Source of the DNA: Merluccius polli
Lineage: Eukaryota > Chordata > Actinopteri > Gadiformes > Merlucciidae
Assembly (NCBI GenBank): GCA_030340625.1
Contig: JAOPHQ010002876.1
Coordinates: 65,001 to 129,000 of the forward strand
Length of the DNA stretch: 64,000 nt
Direction of reading: 5' to 3'
The position numbers and the translations under genes were made by a program. How positions within the stretch are numbered: the stretch's first letter is position 1; each line of letters starts with the position of its first letter. Under the pieces are notes generated by a model. The model was given only the letters and a program-made list of their open reading frames with translations. It did not search any database and had not been told where the DNA came from. Below, piece by piece: positions 37,599 to 50,178 of this stretch.

Positions 37599-38564
37599 GT
37601 CTCCTCTCCGTCCAAGTGAGCGCCTCTCACACTTTACTCCCACAGCTGTAATAGGCGTGCCCGGTTTTGTGGTATGCTTTTAGTACTACCTTGAATTATA
37701 TAGTCGTGATGTCACTCAGTCAGGTGACCAAAACCTTTGCCTTACCTTATCCAGCTGATGTATATATTAAGACGTGTAGTAGGCTGTTTAATGCATATTT
37801 TTCTTTAAAGTTTCTTTTTTGGGGGGAATTCAGCCAATAGGGATGGGGTCCGTGTACGAAGTATAATTCATTTACAGTTGTTCACGTTGTATAATGAAAA
37901 AGGCCAGTTTCGGGGGTATTGCGTAATTTCATTGTCCGAGACGTGCAATGCAATTCAGCGCGCCAAAGCGTCAGCTTGTTCCATTATCCAAGTTGTACAA
38001 TGAAAATTGAACAAGGAAGTGGAGAGCCGGAAACAGAGACAGCTCGCCTTCAAAGTAAAGCTCGCCTTATAAGTAAAAGTCGTGCGATTTGAAGCGTGAA
38101 TTTAATTTAAGGAGCGCTAAACTAAATAAATAAACAAATAGCCTCAATCAGGGTTCTTCAACGTTTTCCAGGCCAAGGACCCCCAAACTGATAGAGAGAT
38201 GGAGCGGGGACCCCCTACTTATGTTGTGTAAAATTGAGTTTTATATTAAACTGGTCCTATAGTGCCATACATAAATGTACCTTGTTATTGTGCATTCAAT
38301 ACTAAGATATTGAAATAATACACAGGTTCATATATTCATGTGCAAGGTACAGTGAGTAGGGTGGCCATGCCACTGCCATTCATAAACATAATGTAGCGTC
38401 CGCCAGGACGCGTTGGAAAGACGACGCAGTGTTGTTCAGCAAACAACATTTATTGCTGCAACAGAACAGGTTACTGTCGGCCGTAACCACGCCAAAACAA
38501 CTCCAACATAAAGTTAGCCGTAACTCTCTCCTAATGTTCCTCGCGCTCAACCCAGGCTCGCTCA

Positions 38565-38695
<131 letters not shown>

Positions 38696-38819
38696 CCGTC
38701 AAAAACTACAACACCACACCGGATCTAGAGCGGAAACAAAACAGGCACGCCGCCGCACACACTTGTTTAAGAGTAGTAGACGTTACGTTTTGAGTGGATG
38801 GCGAGCGCGAGACGCCGAA

Positions 38820-38963
38820 ATGGATGCCAATAATATTCTGAATGGAAAGTTTACTTTTAAAAAGTTGCCAAATGGTTCCATTGACAAGACCAAAGTGATC
38901 TGTGTGTTTTGTCGTTGTGAACTGAGCTATCATCGCAGCACGTCCAGTCTGAAATACCACTTG
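38820..38963 (+). pseudogene. BED-type zinc finger exon, left arm
   Basis: The frame beginning MDANNILNGKFTFKKLPNGS contains C-x2-C (VICVFCRCELSYH) and a trailing H in KYHL, the pattern of a BED finger at the N-terminus of hAT-family transposases and ZBED proteins. The frame continues only briefly past the arm end, so no catalytic domain follows. An in-frame upstream extension from 38,763 is probably not coding. Confidence 0.7.
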
Positions 38964-39815
38964 ATGGACTGCGGTCAAGCCAGCCGTTCCTCCGATCACC
39001 GTGGTCAAATGAGCCGCACTTATATTTCGAGTGTACAAATATTCTCAGCATTACGGTAGAAGCGGAGAAACCGCGTATTCACTTCCGGTTTTTCAAAATA
39101 AATGTATTAAGAACAGTAAGCTATAATTAAAACCTACATTTAAATGAAATATGTTGTATTAGTGTTTCATGCGCCCATGATGAATGAAAAACTTAATATC
39201 AAGTATCTTTATTGCAACAATGTGGAGAAATGCCAAACTAAAAGTCCCATATTTGTGCCTCCAAGTGGCATGTTTTGTTATATTTGAACTACTGTAAAAT
39301 CACTTTGCTCAATATTCCCTGGCTATGGGTGGTATATTTGACTTGTACACATGTAGGACTACACCCACATGCAATATCAAGCATTTTTACTGTAGGCCTA
39401 CCATTTTGGAGATATTCTACAATAAAAGTCCCATACGTGTACCTTCGGATAGCACAATTTCATATATTTGAACTACTGTAAATACATGAATTGTTTGGAG
39501 TTCACATTGTGGGAATATTGAGCAAATTGATTTCACAGTAGTTCAAATATATAAATTGTGCTATCCGAAGATACACATATGGGACTTTTATTGTTGAATA
39601 TCTCCAAAATGGTACAGTAAAAATGATTGATATTGCATGTGGGTGTAGTCCTACATGTGTACAAGTCAAATATACCACCCATAGCCAGGGAATATTGAGC
39701 AAAGTGATTTTACAGCAGTTCAAATATATGCAATTGTGCTATCCGAAGGTACACATATGGGACTTTTATTGTTGAATTTCTCCAAAATGGTACAGTAAAA
39801 ATGCTTGATATTGCA

Positions 39816-39960
39816 AGTGGTATTTCAGACTGGACGTGCTGCGATGATAGCTCAGTTCACAACGACAAAACACACAGATCACTTTGGTCTTGTCAATGGA
39901 ACCATTTGGCAACTTTTTAAAAGTAAACTTTCCATTCAGAATATTATTGGTATCAATTTC
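39816..39960 (-). pseudogene. BED-type zinc finger exon, right arm (inverted copy)
   Basis: Inverted counterpart of the left-arm frame, beginning MDTNNILNGKFTFKKL, with the same C-x2-C and KYHL. One residue differs near the start. It runs into the centre and stops. The two frames converge towards the centre. Confidence 0.7.
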
Positions 39961-41240
39961 GGCGTCTCGCGCTCGCCATCCACTCAAAACGTAACGTCTA
40001 CTACTCTTAAACAAGTGTGTGCGGCGTGCCTGTTTTGTTTCCGCTCTAGATCCGGTGTGGTGTTGTAGTTTTTGACGGAATGAGGGCTGTGTGAGTGCGC
40101 GTGCGTGTGTGCGTGCGTGCGTGTGTGTGTGAGCGAGCCTGGGTTGAGCGCGAGGAACATTAGGAGAGAGTTACGGCTAACTTTATGTTGGAGTTGTTTT
40201 GGCGTGGTTACGGCCGACAGTAACCTGTTCTGTTGCAGCAATAAATGTTGTTTGCTGAACAACACTGCGTCGTCTTTCCAACGCGTCCTGGCGGACGCTA
40301 CATTATGTTTATGAATGGCAGTGGCATGGCCACCCTACTCACTGTACCTTGCACATGAATATATGAACCTGTGTATTATTTCAATATCTTAGTATTGAAT
40401 GCACAATAACAAGGTACATTTATGTATGGCACTATAGGACCAGTTTAATATAAAACTCAATTTTACACAACATAAGTAGGGGGTCCCCGCTCCATCTCTC
40501 TATCAGTTTGGGGGTCCTTGGCCTGGAAAACGTTGAAGAACCCTGATTGAGGCTATTTGTTTATTTATTTAGTTTAGCGCTCCTTAAATTAAATTCACGC
40601 TTCAAATCGCACGACTTTTACTTATAAGGCGAGCTTTACTTTGAAGGCGAGCTGTCTCTGTTTCCGGCTCTCCACTTCCTTGTTCAATTTTCATTGTACA
40701 ACTTGGATAATGGAACAAGCTGACGCTTTGGCGCGCTGAATTGCATTGCACGTCTCGGACAATGAAATTACGCAATACCCCCGAAACTGGCCTTTTTCAT
40801 TATACAACGTGAACAACTGTAAATGAATTATACTTCGTACACGGACCGGATGGGTAGTTTTTCAAAGTAAAGTGAAACATATAGCCTATACAGCATGGTG
40901 TGGTCATATTAGCCTACAGATTGTTTTGCATTAAAACGACTTTTATATAACAATAGCCCTGATTTGTGTCCTTAAGTTGTGTTTTCTTTACAAATGAACT
41001 GAAATCGTGGCGAAGTCAAGCACTGGAGAGAAACCGTGGACGTAGACCTATAGTGTGAAACCGACTTTCATCGATTTTGAATTGGCCATGAACATATGCT
41101 TTACTGAAAATGGCCCTGTAGAACCACCTACTGGCAGAAATGGTGATTGGCAAGTTGTTTAGTAATAATACTGTTTCGCCAGTAGACAGCATACGAATTC
41201 AAATAAGAGAAAACAGCTTTTACCCCCGAGCTGTTACTGC

Positions 41241-41939
41241 AATCCGTGTATCTTCCGTTCAATTCATATCCGTTTGGAAATCAAAACACGAAAAACGAAA
41301 AGTGACCTGTTTTTTCAATAGGCCTAATCAATCTTTCATTTACATTATACATTATACAAAAGTCCCACTTTTCTCTTTTTTTAAACACAATGCATGACCA
41401 GAATATCAAGTATGAGAATAAGGGCCCAAATGTTGATTTTGAAAATTACATTTTGCAATTTAGTGGTCATGTGGTCAGGAGTCTATGACCCCGAGGTTCC
41501 CGCGGACGCAACCTCTTTCAGTATCCAGTTCCATGCAAAACGCGGCGGTCCATGAGCAGCAATTCATTTGATTTTAAACATGGACACTTACACACTATTT
41601 AAAGGGGAAAGGAGGGTCAATTGAGGATAGAGGACATGTCCATGGAAAAGATTTGCCGAATCTTTGAGGGAGGCCTATATTTTGAATTTGATAAAATGCC
41701 CATTTTTTTTTATTTTCTGTTTGTCTCTTTTCCCATTTTCTTATGTTAATCGAGACATGGAAAATAAAAATGAGAAATGACCATCAATTCATATTTTACA
41801 GGCATATTTTGAATAAAAGTTAGTTTTTTAATTTTTTTTAAATGAAACAAATAATTAAAACATGAAATCAAACGGTTTTTTTCGTTTTTCGTGTTTTGAT
41901 TTCCAAACGGATATGGATTGAACGGAAGATACACGGATT
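41241..41939. mobile_element. 699-bp foldback element with empty site in copy B
   Basis: Ends AATCCGTGTATCTTCCGTTC and its near reverse complement; arms also pair through the ATATCCGTTTGGAAATCAAA block. It is flanked by TACTGC (41235-41240, 41940-41945). Copy B near 61,434 has a single TACTGC and no insertion. No protein frame. Superfamily uncertain: a 6-bp duplication is unusual. Confidence 0.8.
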
Positions 41940-42165
41940 TACTGCCATCACCCCGAAGATGCACTGAGCTATATGCACTGTACGCACGAGTTGCACTTTA
42001 ATCATATCCACTGTATTGCACGCACGAGTTGCACTTTAATTGCTTTTAATGTTTTTTTATGAATGTATTGTTTGTGATGACTGCTGCTGCAACTTGGAGT
42101 TGCCAACTGTTTTTTGTTCACTGTTTTTCGGAGCAATGACAATACATTTTCTGATTCTGATAAGG
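41940..42165 (+). mobile_element. LINE/SINE 3' tail with (TTCTGA)n end
   Basis: Sequence ending GGAGCAATGACAATACATTT then TTCTGATTCTGA resembles the 3' tails of fish L2/CR1-clade non-LTR elements, which end in short tandem repeats. Copy B (61,437-61,662) has an extra repeat unit. No RT frame. It predates the segmental duplication. Confidence 0.5.
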
Positions 42166-42718
42166 CTATAGGCTATTAAAAAAAACAAAAAACAATGCAA
42201 TCCAGAGTCGATTCCGTAGTATTTTAATCTGATATGTGAAACAGTATGAATCAGTTTAAAGCATTTAATTGTGAAGCAATAGTTTTTTTAAGAAGCCTGT
42301 TCCTGGAACCATGACGCTACAACCAACGCTACAAAGCGCGCGCGCACACACACACACACGCACACGTATCACACGTACACACACACACACACACACTGCT
42401 CCTTCTAGTCTCAGGGCTATAGGCGATCCGTGGTGGCTCTCATTCAATTATCTGGTTTATCTATATATTTTTAATGTATTTATTTTAGGGCTGTCAATCG
42501 ATTAAAATATTTAACTCGATTAATCGCATGATTGATCATAGTTAATCATGATTAATCACGATTAACTATGATCTATGAGGTAATACTCTTTTCAACATGA
42601 GAATAGACAAATGCTTGCTTTATGCAAAAAAAAGCACGTTTATTTATTGTTACAATGAGAAATACTCTCAGTTCAAGTAACTAACGTGCAAACTGCATAG
42701 TAATGTTTACTAACACAG

Positions 42719-42949
42719 TTCAGTCAGGACCACTTTTGTCAATATAATCTTTATTCTAAAGCAGAATATTACATGCAGAATTACATTTGCAGAATATTAC
42801 ATTTGGCGGTATGGCTCTGTTCTGGGAACTCCTTGCCCTTCCACGTGCCTACGTGGAAAGCCTTAAGGCAGGGGGAGCACTCCTCCCTGCCCTTCCATGT
42901 GCCTACATGGAAAGGTTTAAGACAAGGAGAGCGGCAGCAGAGACCCCCC
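42719..42949 (-). repeat. Ngaro terminal repeat B2
   Basis: Starts TTCAGTCAGGACCAC and matches B1 at 43331. It is longer than B1 because a stretch of about 54-60 bp with a CTTCCATGTGCCTACATGGA hairpin is repeated. Confidence 0.85.
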
Positions 42950-43032
42950 GGGGTACAGAACAGAGATGACAATCAGAAAATGACATTGATTAATTAGATA
43001 CGACACAAAGGAGGAGCTGGGGTGGAGGTGGG

Positions 43033-43330
43033 TTGCAAAGCTAGCAGAGGAAGCAGCGAAGATAGGCAGGCTGAAGCAGCTTTAAATAAGGCGCCAAGAA
43101 TGATGTTTGCCAATGGGTGTTTGAGGGGGAGTCAGCTGAGCTGTCAGCTGACTGTGTATGGTATCCAATGGGAAGCTAGGGAAATCAGCTGATGTACGTC
43201 TATAATGATACTACGTATTTGAAGCGCTCTGCATGCGTAACGTAACCTAACGCGGCAATATGACTACTGTGATATCTGTACTGAGCCGAGCCTGACTTCG
43301 TGGCCTGCCTGAACTAACGCTATGCTCAAT
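43033..43330 (-). repeat. Ngaro terminal repeat A2
   Basis: 298 bp, nearly identical to A1 (51028-51325); one difference seen (GTAACGTAACC against GTAACATAACC). It abuts B1 directly, as at the junction of a circular intermediate. Confidence 0.9.
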
Positions 43331-43507
43331 TTCAGTCAGGACCACTTTTGTCAATATAATCTTTATTCTAAAGCAGAATATTACATGCAGAATTACATTT
43401 GCAGAATATTACATTTGGCGGTATGGCTCTGTTCTGGGAACTCCTTGCCCTTCCACGTGCCTACGTGGAAAGGTTTAAGACAAGGAGAGCGGCAGCAGAG
43501 ACCCCCC
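43331..43507 (-). repeat. Ngaro terminal repeat B1
   Basis: 177 bp, matches B2. Its inner boundary is where the sequence diverges after AGACCCCCC. Confidence 0.85.
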
Positions 43508-43717
43508 AAGAACCATACCAGGCAACCTTCCTTCCATGAGCTACATGGAAGTGCCGTTAAGAGGAGCCAGCAGCGCAGACATATATTATATATTTATTTA
43601 AGAATAAATATGGACATAGCCGATCATTAATGCAGACTCTAGTTTAAGTAACTGCTGAGATTAATTAAGGAACCCTGAGGGGTATGCTAGAAGTATGTTT
43701 AAATATTTTGTTCTTAC

Positions 43718-44159
43718 TTTTGGCGGTGTGGCTCTATTCTGGGTCCTCCTTGCCCTTCCACGTGCCTACGTGGAAAGCCTATAGGCAGGGGGAGCACTCC
43801 TCCCTGCCCTTCCATGTGCCTACATGGAAAGGTTTAAGACAAGGAGAGCGGCGCACACACCCCCAAAGAACCACACCGGGCAACCTCCCTTCCATTAGCT
43901 ACATGGAAGTGCCAGTAAGAGGAGCCAGCAACGCAGCATATATTATTTATAAAGAATAATCATGGACATAGCCGATCATAAGCAGACGCCATTTTAAGTA
44001 ACTTGGCTGAGATCAAGTAAAGAACCCCACGAGTATATTTAAATTATTAGGGACCGAGCCAGTGAAACTGGAAGGTCCCTATTGAATGCTTTGTTTATTA
44101 TTATTCCTATTATTAGGGACCGAGCCAGTGAACTGGAAGGTCCCTATTGAAATGCTTAG

Positions 44160-44205
<46 letters not shown>

Positions 44206-44452
44206 TCTTTTTGGGCCTCTTGCACCATCGCTCATAACGTAACGCTCATAACGCCGCCATACTTTGTCGCACATCCAAAAACCTGATATCTATACATGCA
44301 GAAATTAGTGCTGCACCTCCCCACGTCGGCCACTCCTATCTCCACCTGAATAGTTTTTTCGCTAGAGCGCAAAAACACGAAAAAAAAAATGTTCAAGTGC
44401 AATCTGTACGCTTGTCTCCGAGTCACACGAAACTTCACACGTAGCATATCCA
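43718..44452. repeat. Hairpin modules and GGGACC-type repeat inside the Ngaro element
   Basis: A module beginning TTTGGCGGTGTGGCTCTATT, followed by the hairpin CTTCCACGTGCCTACGTGGA, occurs at about 42,809, 43,420, 43,718, 44,878 and 47,157. From 44,045 a segment starting AGGGACCGAGCCAGTGAA is present twice in tandem (about 60-bp units), followed by an (ATT)n tract (44,161-44,200). This looks like a separate inserted repeat. Confidence 0.55.
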
Positions 44453-45169
44453 GACTGTACCATGAAAATAAGTAATTGAAAGTATTTTGATATTTCAAAA
44501 AATACACAAGTTTTTTTTTTTTTTTTTTTCTCCAAAATGTTTATGAACGAACTCCTCCCAAGGAATTTGTCTGTTCTGCTTCAAAATCAATCAGTACAGT
44601 CAGAAGATGGTGCTGAACATGTGCTCTTTGCGACTCTACGTCAAAGGGCGTGTCTGTGGCGTATCGTCAAAGTTGGCCCTTTTGAATGGAATGTCAATCT
44701 GTGATGCCGTTTGTGCCATTCCCTGACCCTAATGTTAGCTACTACGAGTCTCCCTGCGAACGCCCCGGTCTACCGCACACTGCATGGACCGCGTTGGACG
44801 CCAACCTGTCGCGACACTATCCACGACACACCCCGACAGACTCAGCGAGGTCCCGCCCAACGCTCCTTGGAGCTTACTTTTGGCGGTGTGGCTCTATTCT
44901 GGGTCCTCCTTGTCCTTCCACGTGCCTACGTGGAAAGCCTAAGACAAGGAGAGCGGCGCACGCCCCCAAAGAACCACACCAGGCAACTTCCCTTCCATGA
45001 GCTACATGGAAGTGCCGGAAGAGGAGCCAGCAGCATAATAACTGATACCTCTAAGCAGACACTAGTTGAAGTACATGCTAGTATAGCTAGAAGGTCCCCC
45101 GGAATTTTTGTGTACATTTATGAATTTAGCCAGCAGTTACAGGGCACTCCTTGCTTTTTTGAGCATCGA

Positions 45170-45894
45170 GAATGCTTGCGCCTCAGGCCGGAGGTATCGT
45201 TCGTGCCCATCTACCCATAGCCTTAAGAGTTGAGACGGGAGCTACCGATGCTGCAGTTGTTACCGCTCCTATCCGGAATGAATGAGGAGTGTAGCGCTCT
45301 GGAGGAAGCCCACAGGTTTGGCGGAGTAGGCGAAGACGTGGGGCAACCAAGCATGGGACATGGAATTTCCTTCTTCCGTGGCAAAGAGAGGCTCCTGGTT
45401 GCTGGCTCTGGGATGACTTTTCATGTATTGAGTCATAGAAGACGGGACAAAAAGCAGAATTAGATTGAAAATTATGACTGAGGATCCTTTCCTATCCCCA
45501 TCAGTCTTTGAATGCTTGAGTAATAAGGAAAAGTGGTGAGGATTAATTGATACGTCAGCAATAGTGAGGTCATGCGAAGGATCAAAAGATCCTGTGCGTG
45601 TAGTAAATTCGCCACCTCTGAGAAATCCATAGAAAGTGGTGAGAGACATTTTCCAAAAATATTGACCAAGCACCCGCCCCTTAAGTATGTGATTAGTTTT
45701 TTCACGAGTGTAAGAGTGAAGGGAAGACGAATATCATTGCCTTGAGGTTTGTCTTTCTTAAGGCCATTAAGCAGAAGACGGACGGATGGGTTCCCGAGCA
45801 GGCTGATGGTGGATGGATCCAGGCAGCGCAGATGGAACTGAATACCTGCGACTAGGCCTTTAATGGAAGATGGCTGCATTTTTTTGGGATTCAA
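45170..45894 (-). pseudogene. Ngaro tyrosine recombinase, broken, unit 1
   Basis: YR domain in three frames. 45894 to about 45,690 carries FHLRCLDPST and LLGNPSVRLLLNGLKKDKP. 45,673 to 45,290 carries FYGFLRGGEF, diagnostic of DIRS/Ngaro recombinases, and SLLLKHSKTD. A third frame from about 45,282 carries the catalytic-box-like HSFRIGAVTTAA and MGRW. The nucleophilic tyrosine expected after MGRW is not seen. Several frame breaks, so inactive as it stands. Confidence 0.8.
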
Positions 45895-46008
45895 AACAAT
45901 GAACTAAAAAGGCACATACGATGGAAAAATGACGGGCAGAACTTCTGCAGAGAGGTGGCACGAAAGAGGTGAAATAAGACCATGCAGATTCGTACATCTT
46001 TAAGTAGA

Positions 46009-46227
46009 TTAGCCAGGCCTGATCGCATATAGTGAGCAGAGAAGCATGTATGATTGCATGATGTGTTTAACTAACACTGTTTGGGAGAATGGGGGGCAAG
46101 CAGGCTGGATGGCGCTGCCACCGGGCACAGCTGGCGAAATCAAACCGGGACAAGGAATCAGCAATTTGTCGTCCAATCCTGGAATGTGAGCTGCTCTAAT
46201 AATGAAATACCCAACACGGATAACCAA
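46009..46227 (-). pseudogene. Ngaro RNase H C-terminal fragment, unit 1
   Basis: FIIRAAHIPGLDDKL resembles the end of the RNase H domain in DIRS/Ngaro pol (IRAxHIPGxxN), after which the frame departs from the expected I-A-D-x-L-S-R. It lies just upstream of the recombinase in element orientation, the correct order. The reverse transcriptase that should precede it is absent. Confidence 0.65.
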
Positions 46228-47448
46228 GTGATGCGTCTTACGAAGCCATTAATAAAAGAACTGAAGAACGCCCTTGTTCATATGTTAACGGTTGCCTCAT
46301 GTCATGAAAAAGGCTCATTTTCTCAAGCCCCTGTTGGGGAGGCGGCTTCGTCTCGGCACACTGACTTGGGATGCCCGTCTCCGCAATAACTGCAAGCTGT
46401 TACGAATAAATGACGGCATATGTATCAACAGCTGTAATATCCTCACATAGCCACAAGGGAACCGAAACGAATGCATAAGCTGTAATATCCCCACATAGCC
46501 ACCAGGGAACAGAAACAAATATAAGCTGTATAACCGCACCTGGCCACCAGATGGCAGCACATGATACACTGGGGGCGGGCGCTCAACTCTAGCCAGAGTA
46601 TATACACGTCGTAGAGCCACGCACTATCGAGCGCACACAAGCAGGGGAGAAACTAGAGGCAGCGTATCCATTAGATATCGAAACCAATAAAGTGAGTTAA
46701 GCGATCCTGTGTTGGCGGCCTTCTTCCTCAAGACTGTACCATGAAAATAAGTAATTGAAAGTATTTTGATATTTCAAAAAATACACAAGTTTTTTTTTTT
46801 TTTTTTTTCTCCAAAATGTTTATGAACGAACTCCTCCCAAGGAATTTGTCTGTTCTGCTTCAAAATCAATCAGTACAGTCAGAAGATGGTGCTGAACATG
46901 TGCTCTTTGCGACTCTACGTCAAAGGGCGTGTCTGTGGCGTATCGTCAAAGTTGGCCCTTTTGAATGGAATGTCAATCTGTGATGCCGTTTGTGCCATTC
47001 CCTGACCCTAATGTTAGCTACTACGAGTCTCCCTGCGAACGCCCCGGTCTACCGCACACTGCATGGACCGCGTTGGACGCCAACCTGTCGCGACACTATC
47101 CACGACACACCCCGACAGACTCAGCGAGGTCCCGCCCAACGCTCCTTGGAGCTTACTTTTGGCGGTGTGGCTCTATTCTGGGTCCTCCTTGTCCTTCCAC
47201 GTGCCTACGTGGAAAGCCTAAGACAAGGAGAGCGGCGCACGCCCCCAAAGAACCACACCAGGCAACTTCCCTTCCATGAGCTACATGGAAGTGCCGGAAG
47301 AGGAGCCAGCAGCATAATAACTGATACCTCTAAGCAGACACTAGTTGAAGTACATGCTAGTATAGCTAGAAGGTCCCCCGGAATTTTTGTGTACATTTAT
47401 GAATTTAGCCAGCAGTTACAGGGCACTCCTTGCTTTTTTGAGCATCGA

Positions 47449-48173
47449 GAATGCTTGCGCCTCAGGCCGGAGGTATCGTTCGTGCCCATCTACCCATAGC
47501 CTTAAGAGTTGAGACGGGAGCTACCGATGCTGCAGTTGTTACCGCTCCTATCCGGAATGAATGAGGAGTGTAGCGCTCTGGAGGAAGCCCACAGGTTTGG
47601 CGGAGTAGGCGAAGACGTGGGGCAACCAAGCATGGGACATGGAATTTCCTTCTTCCGTGGCAAAGAGAGGCTCCTGGTTGCTGGCTCTGGGATGACTTTT
47701 CATGTATTGAGTCATAGAAGACGGGACAAAAAGCAGAATTAGATTGAAAATTATGACTGAGGATCCTTTCCTATCCCCATCAGTCTTTGAATGCTTGAGT
47801 AATAAGGAAAAGTGGTGAGGATTAATTGATACGTCAGCAATAGTGAGGTCATGCGAAGGATCAAAAGATCCTGTGCGTGTAGTAAATTCGCCACCTCTGA
47901 GAAATCCATAGAAAGTGGTGAGAGACATTTTCCAAAAATATTGACCAAGCACCCGCCCCTTAAGTATGTGATTAGTTTTTTCACGAGTGTAAGAGTGAAG
48001 GGAAGACGAATATCATTGCCTTGAGGTTTGTCTTTCTTAAGGCCATTAAGCAGAAGACGGACGGATGGGTTCCCGAGCAGGCTGATGGTGGATGGATCCA
48101 GGCAGCGCAGATGGAACTGAATACCTGCGACTAGGCCTTTAATGGAAGATGGCTGCATTTTTTTGGGATTCAA
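47449..48173 (-). pseudogene. Ngaro tyrosine recombinase, broken, unit 2
   Basis: Second copy of the recombinase fragments (offset 2,279 bp), with the same frame breaks as unit 1. The duplication therefore came after inactivation. Confidence 0.8.
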
Positions 48174-48287
48174 AACAATGAACTAAAAAGGCACATACGA
48201 TGGAAAAATGACGGGCAGAACTTCTGCAGAGAGGTGGCACGAAAGAGGTGAAATAAGACCATGCAGATTCGTACATCTTTAAGTAGA

Positions 48288-48506
48288 TTAGCCAGGCCTG
48301 ATCGCATATAGTGAGCAGAGAAGCATGTATGATTGCATGATGTGTTTAACTAACACTGTTTGGGAGAATGGGGGGCAAGCAGGCTGGATGGCGCTGCCAC
48401 CGGGCACAGCTGGCGAAATCAAACCGGGACAAGGAATCAGCAATTTGTCGTCCAATCCTGGAATGTGAGCTGCTCTAATAATGAAATACCCAACACGGAT
48501 AACCAA
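48288..48506 (-). pseudogene. Ngaro RNase H C-terminal fragment, unit 2
   Basis: Second copy, identical in translation to that in unit 1. Confidence 0.65.
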
Positions 48507-48975
48507 GTGATGCGTCTTACGAAGCCATTAATAAAAGAACTGAAGAACGCCCTTGTTCATATGTTAACGGTTGCCTCATGTCATGAAAAAGGCTCATTTT
48601 CTCAAGCCCCTGTTGGGGAGGCGGCTTCGTCTCGGCACACTGACTTGGGATGCCCGTCTCCGCAATAACTGCAAGCTGTTACGAATAAATGACGGCATAT
48701 GTATCAACAGCTGTAATATCCTCACATAGCCACAAGGGAACCGAAACGAATGCATAAGCTGTAATATCCCCACATAGCCACCAGGGAACAGAAACAAATA
48801 TAAGCTGTATAACCGCACCTGGCCACCAGATGGCAGCACATGATACACTGGGGGCGGGCGCTCAACTCTAGCCAGAGTATATACACGTCGTAGAGCCACG
48901 CACTATCGAGCGCACACAAGCAGGGGAGAAACTAGAGGCAGCGTATCCATTAGATATCGAAACCAATAAAGTGAG

Positions 48976-49434
48976 TTAAGCGATCCTGTGTCGGCGGCCT
49001 TCTTCCTCAAGAACATCACAATCAAGCATGAATATATTTATAACTATAGAAGCTGCACACGTTTCATTGAAATTGAAGCACATGGGAGTCATTGGTTGAG
49101 TCACGTTGGTTTCTTCGGTTTGGGGTTTTGAAGGGGTTGGCCTACAGCCACAGATCAAGGGCACAGTTTGTGTGAGTGAGAAAAGGAGCTGCAAATTGAG
49201 CAGGGCAGCTTGGTGTCCTGTGAAATGCCTGCTAATAAGAGCCAGGTCGACTACTGACCAGTCTTTGGTTGAATCTTTGTATGAACATGAAGCTTTAGCA
49301 TAAAATGATGTGTGGTATTCGAAAAAATAAAAATGTTCCACCATAGACAAGGCCATATCCGAAATGATGGGTAGGTATGTGTCCAGTTCGGCTCTACGGG
49401 TAGATATTCCCTGTTTTAGACAGTCTGGGGACAC
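48976..49434 (-). pseudogene. Ngaro ORF1 (Gag-like) C-terminal part
   Basis: Contains FYAKASCSY, KDWSVVDLALISRHFTG and MCFNFNETC, matching the pattern of DIRS/Ngaro Gag (a W-S-x-V-D stretch followed by a C-x-x-F-N Cys-rich finger). The finger is degenerate: later cysteines are lost after INIFML. The frame runs into the tandem duplication, so its last codons are foreign. Confidence 0.6.
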
Positions 49435-49525
49435 ACTCTTTCAGCATCACTGACATATCTCCACAGTCCACGATACGTCTATCGCTAATCTCAAAGGCGA
49501 GCAGGATCCACATCAGAAAGATGTA

Positions 49526-49975
49526 AGGTCTGGCTCAGCTCCATTGGCAGTGTGGGCGGGATAAACGGTTGTCTTTCAAGTTCCCTCTGCACGCAATAGG
49601 ATAGCGCTACAACCAATCAGAGCAATGAAGAAGGTGACGTAGTCAGAGCGACGGCTCTGACTACGTAATTAATCAAAACTCAGAATAAATATTTATTTTC
49701 GAGGAAAGACTTCAGTGCCGTTCTTTGTTCTTTTCTCAAATAAAATGTTAACTTAAAGTCTTGAAGAGTCGCGGCCAAAGCCGAGTGGAGAGACAGCCGT
49801 TCGCCAGCAGCAGCAGCCATTGTTTACCTCTAACACAGAACCGTCGCATTTCTGTCGTCATTAGGTAGCCCGGCTTTCGACTCCGCCCCGACTCACGCTG
49901 TGATTGGTCAGACATACAAGACACACTTGGTGTTTCCAGCACCAAAAAGCGGACGGAGCTGTGCTAGACCTACCT
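49526..49975. repeat. Probable MITE interrupting Ngaro ORF1
   Basis: GGTCTGGC near 49,528 and GCTAGACC near 49,963 are short inverted termini. The interior has GATAGCGCTACAACCAATCA and a second CTGTGATTGGTCAGA motif, both common in fish repeats. It separates the two parts of ORF1. Family not identified. Confidence 0.4.
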
Positions 49976-50178
49976 AGCTGCCAAATAAATTTGCTGCCGC
50001 TAGGGGGTGTCTAGAGTTCTAGGCTAGTCATTACCTGCAAGGATTTGGCTTCTGAGATGTGGGGAAACTGCAGCGGCCAGAGGAAAGAATGGGACCCCTG
50101 TGGAGATTGGAACTGCGCTTCCCAGCGTTCTCTGCGGGAATGTGGTGCCGTCGAAACGTGTTGTGGTGACGTCATCAT

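Larger units (their letters stand above)
44453..49010. repeat. 2,279-bp tandem duplication within the Ngaro element
   Basis: Units 44453-46731 and 46732-49010 are almost identical, down to a 19-T run; one difference seen is GTGTTGGCGG against GTGTCGGCGG near the ends. The junctions share AGA, suggesting a microhomology event. Each unit holds the recombinase fragments, an RNase H fragment and an LTR-like segment (about 46,390-46,731 and 48,670-49,010). The LTR-like segment has TATATA and AATAAA on +. It is either a very recent duplication or an assembly duplication. Confidence 0.9.

Noticed and set aside
44686..45220. Two overlapping + frames of 104 and 169 codons (repeated at 46,965) as genes
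   Set aside because: They lie in repeat sequence, recur only because of the 2,279-bp duplication, and show no domain. The recombinase and RNase H fragments are on the other strand.
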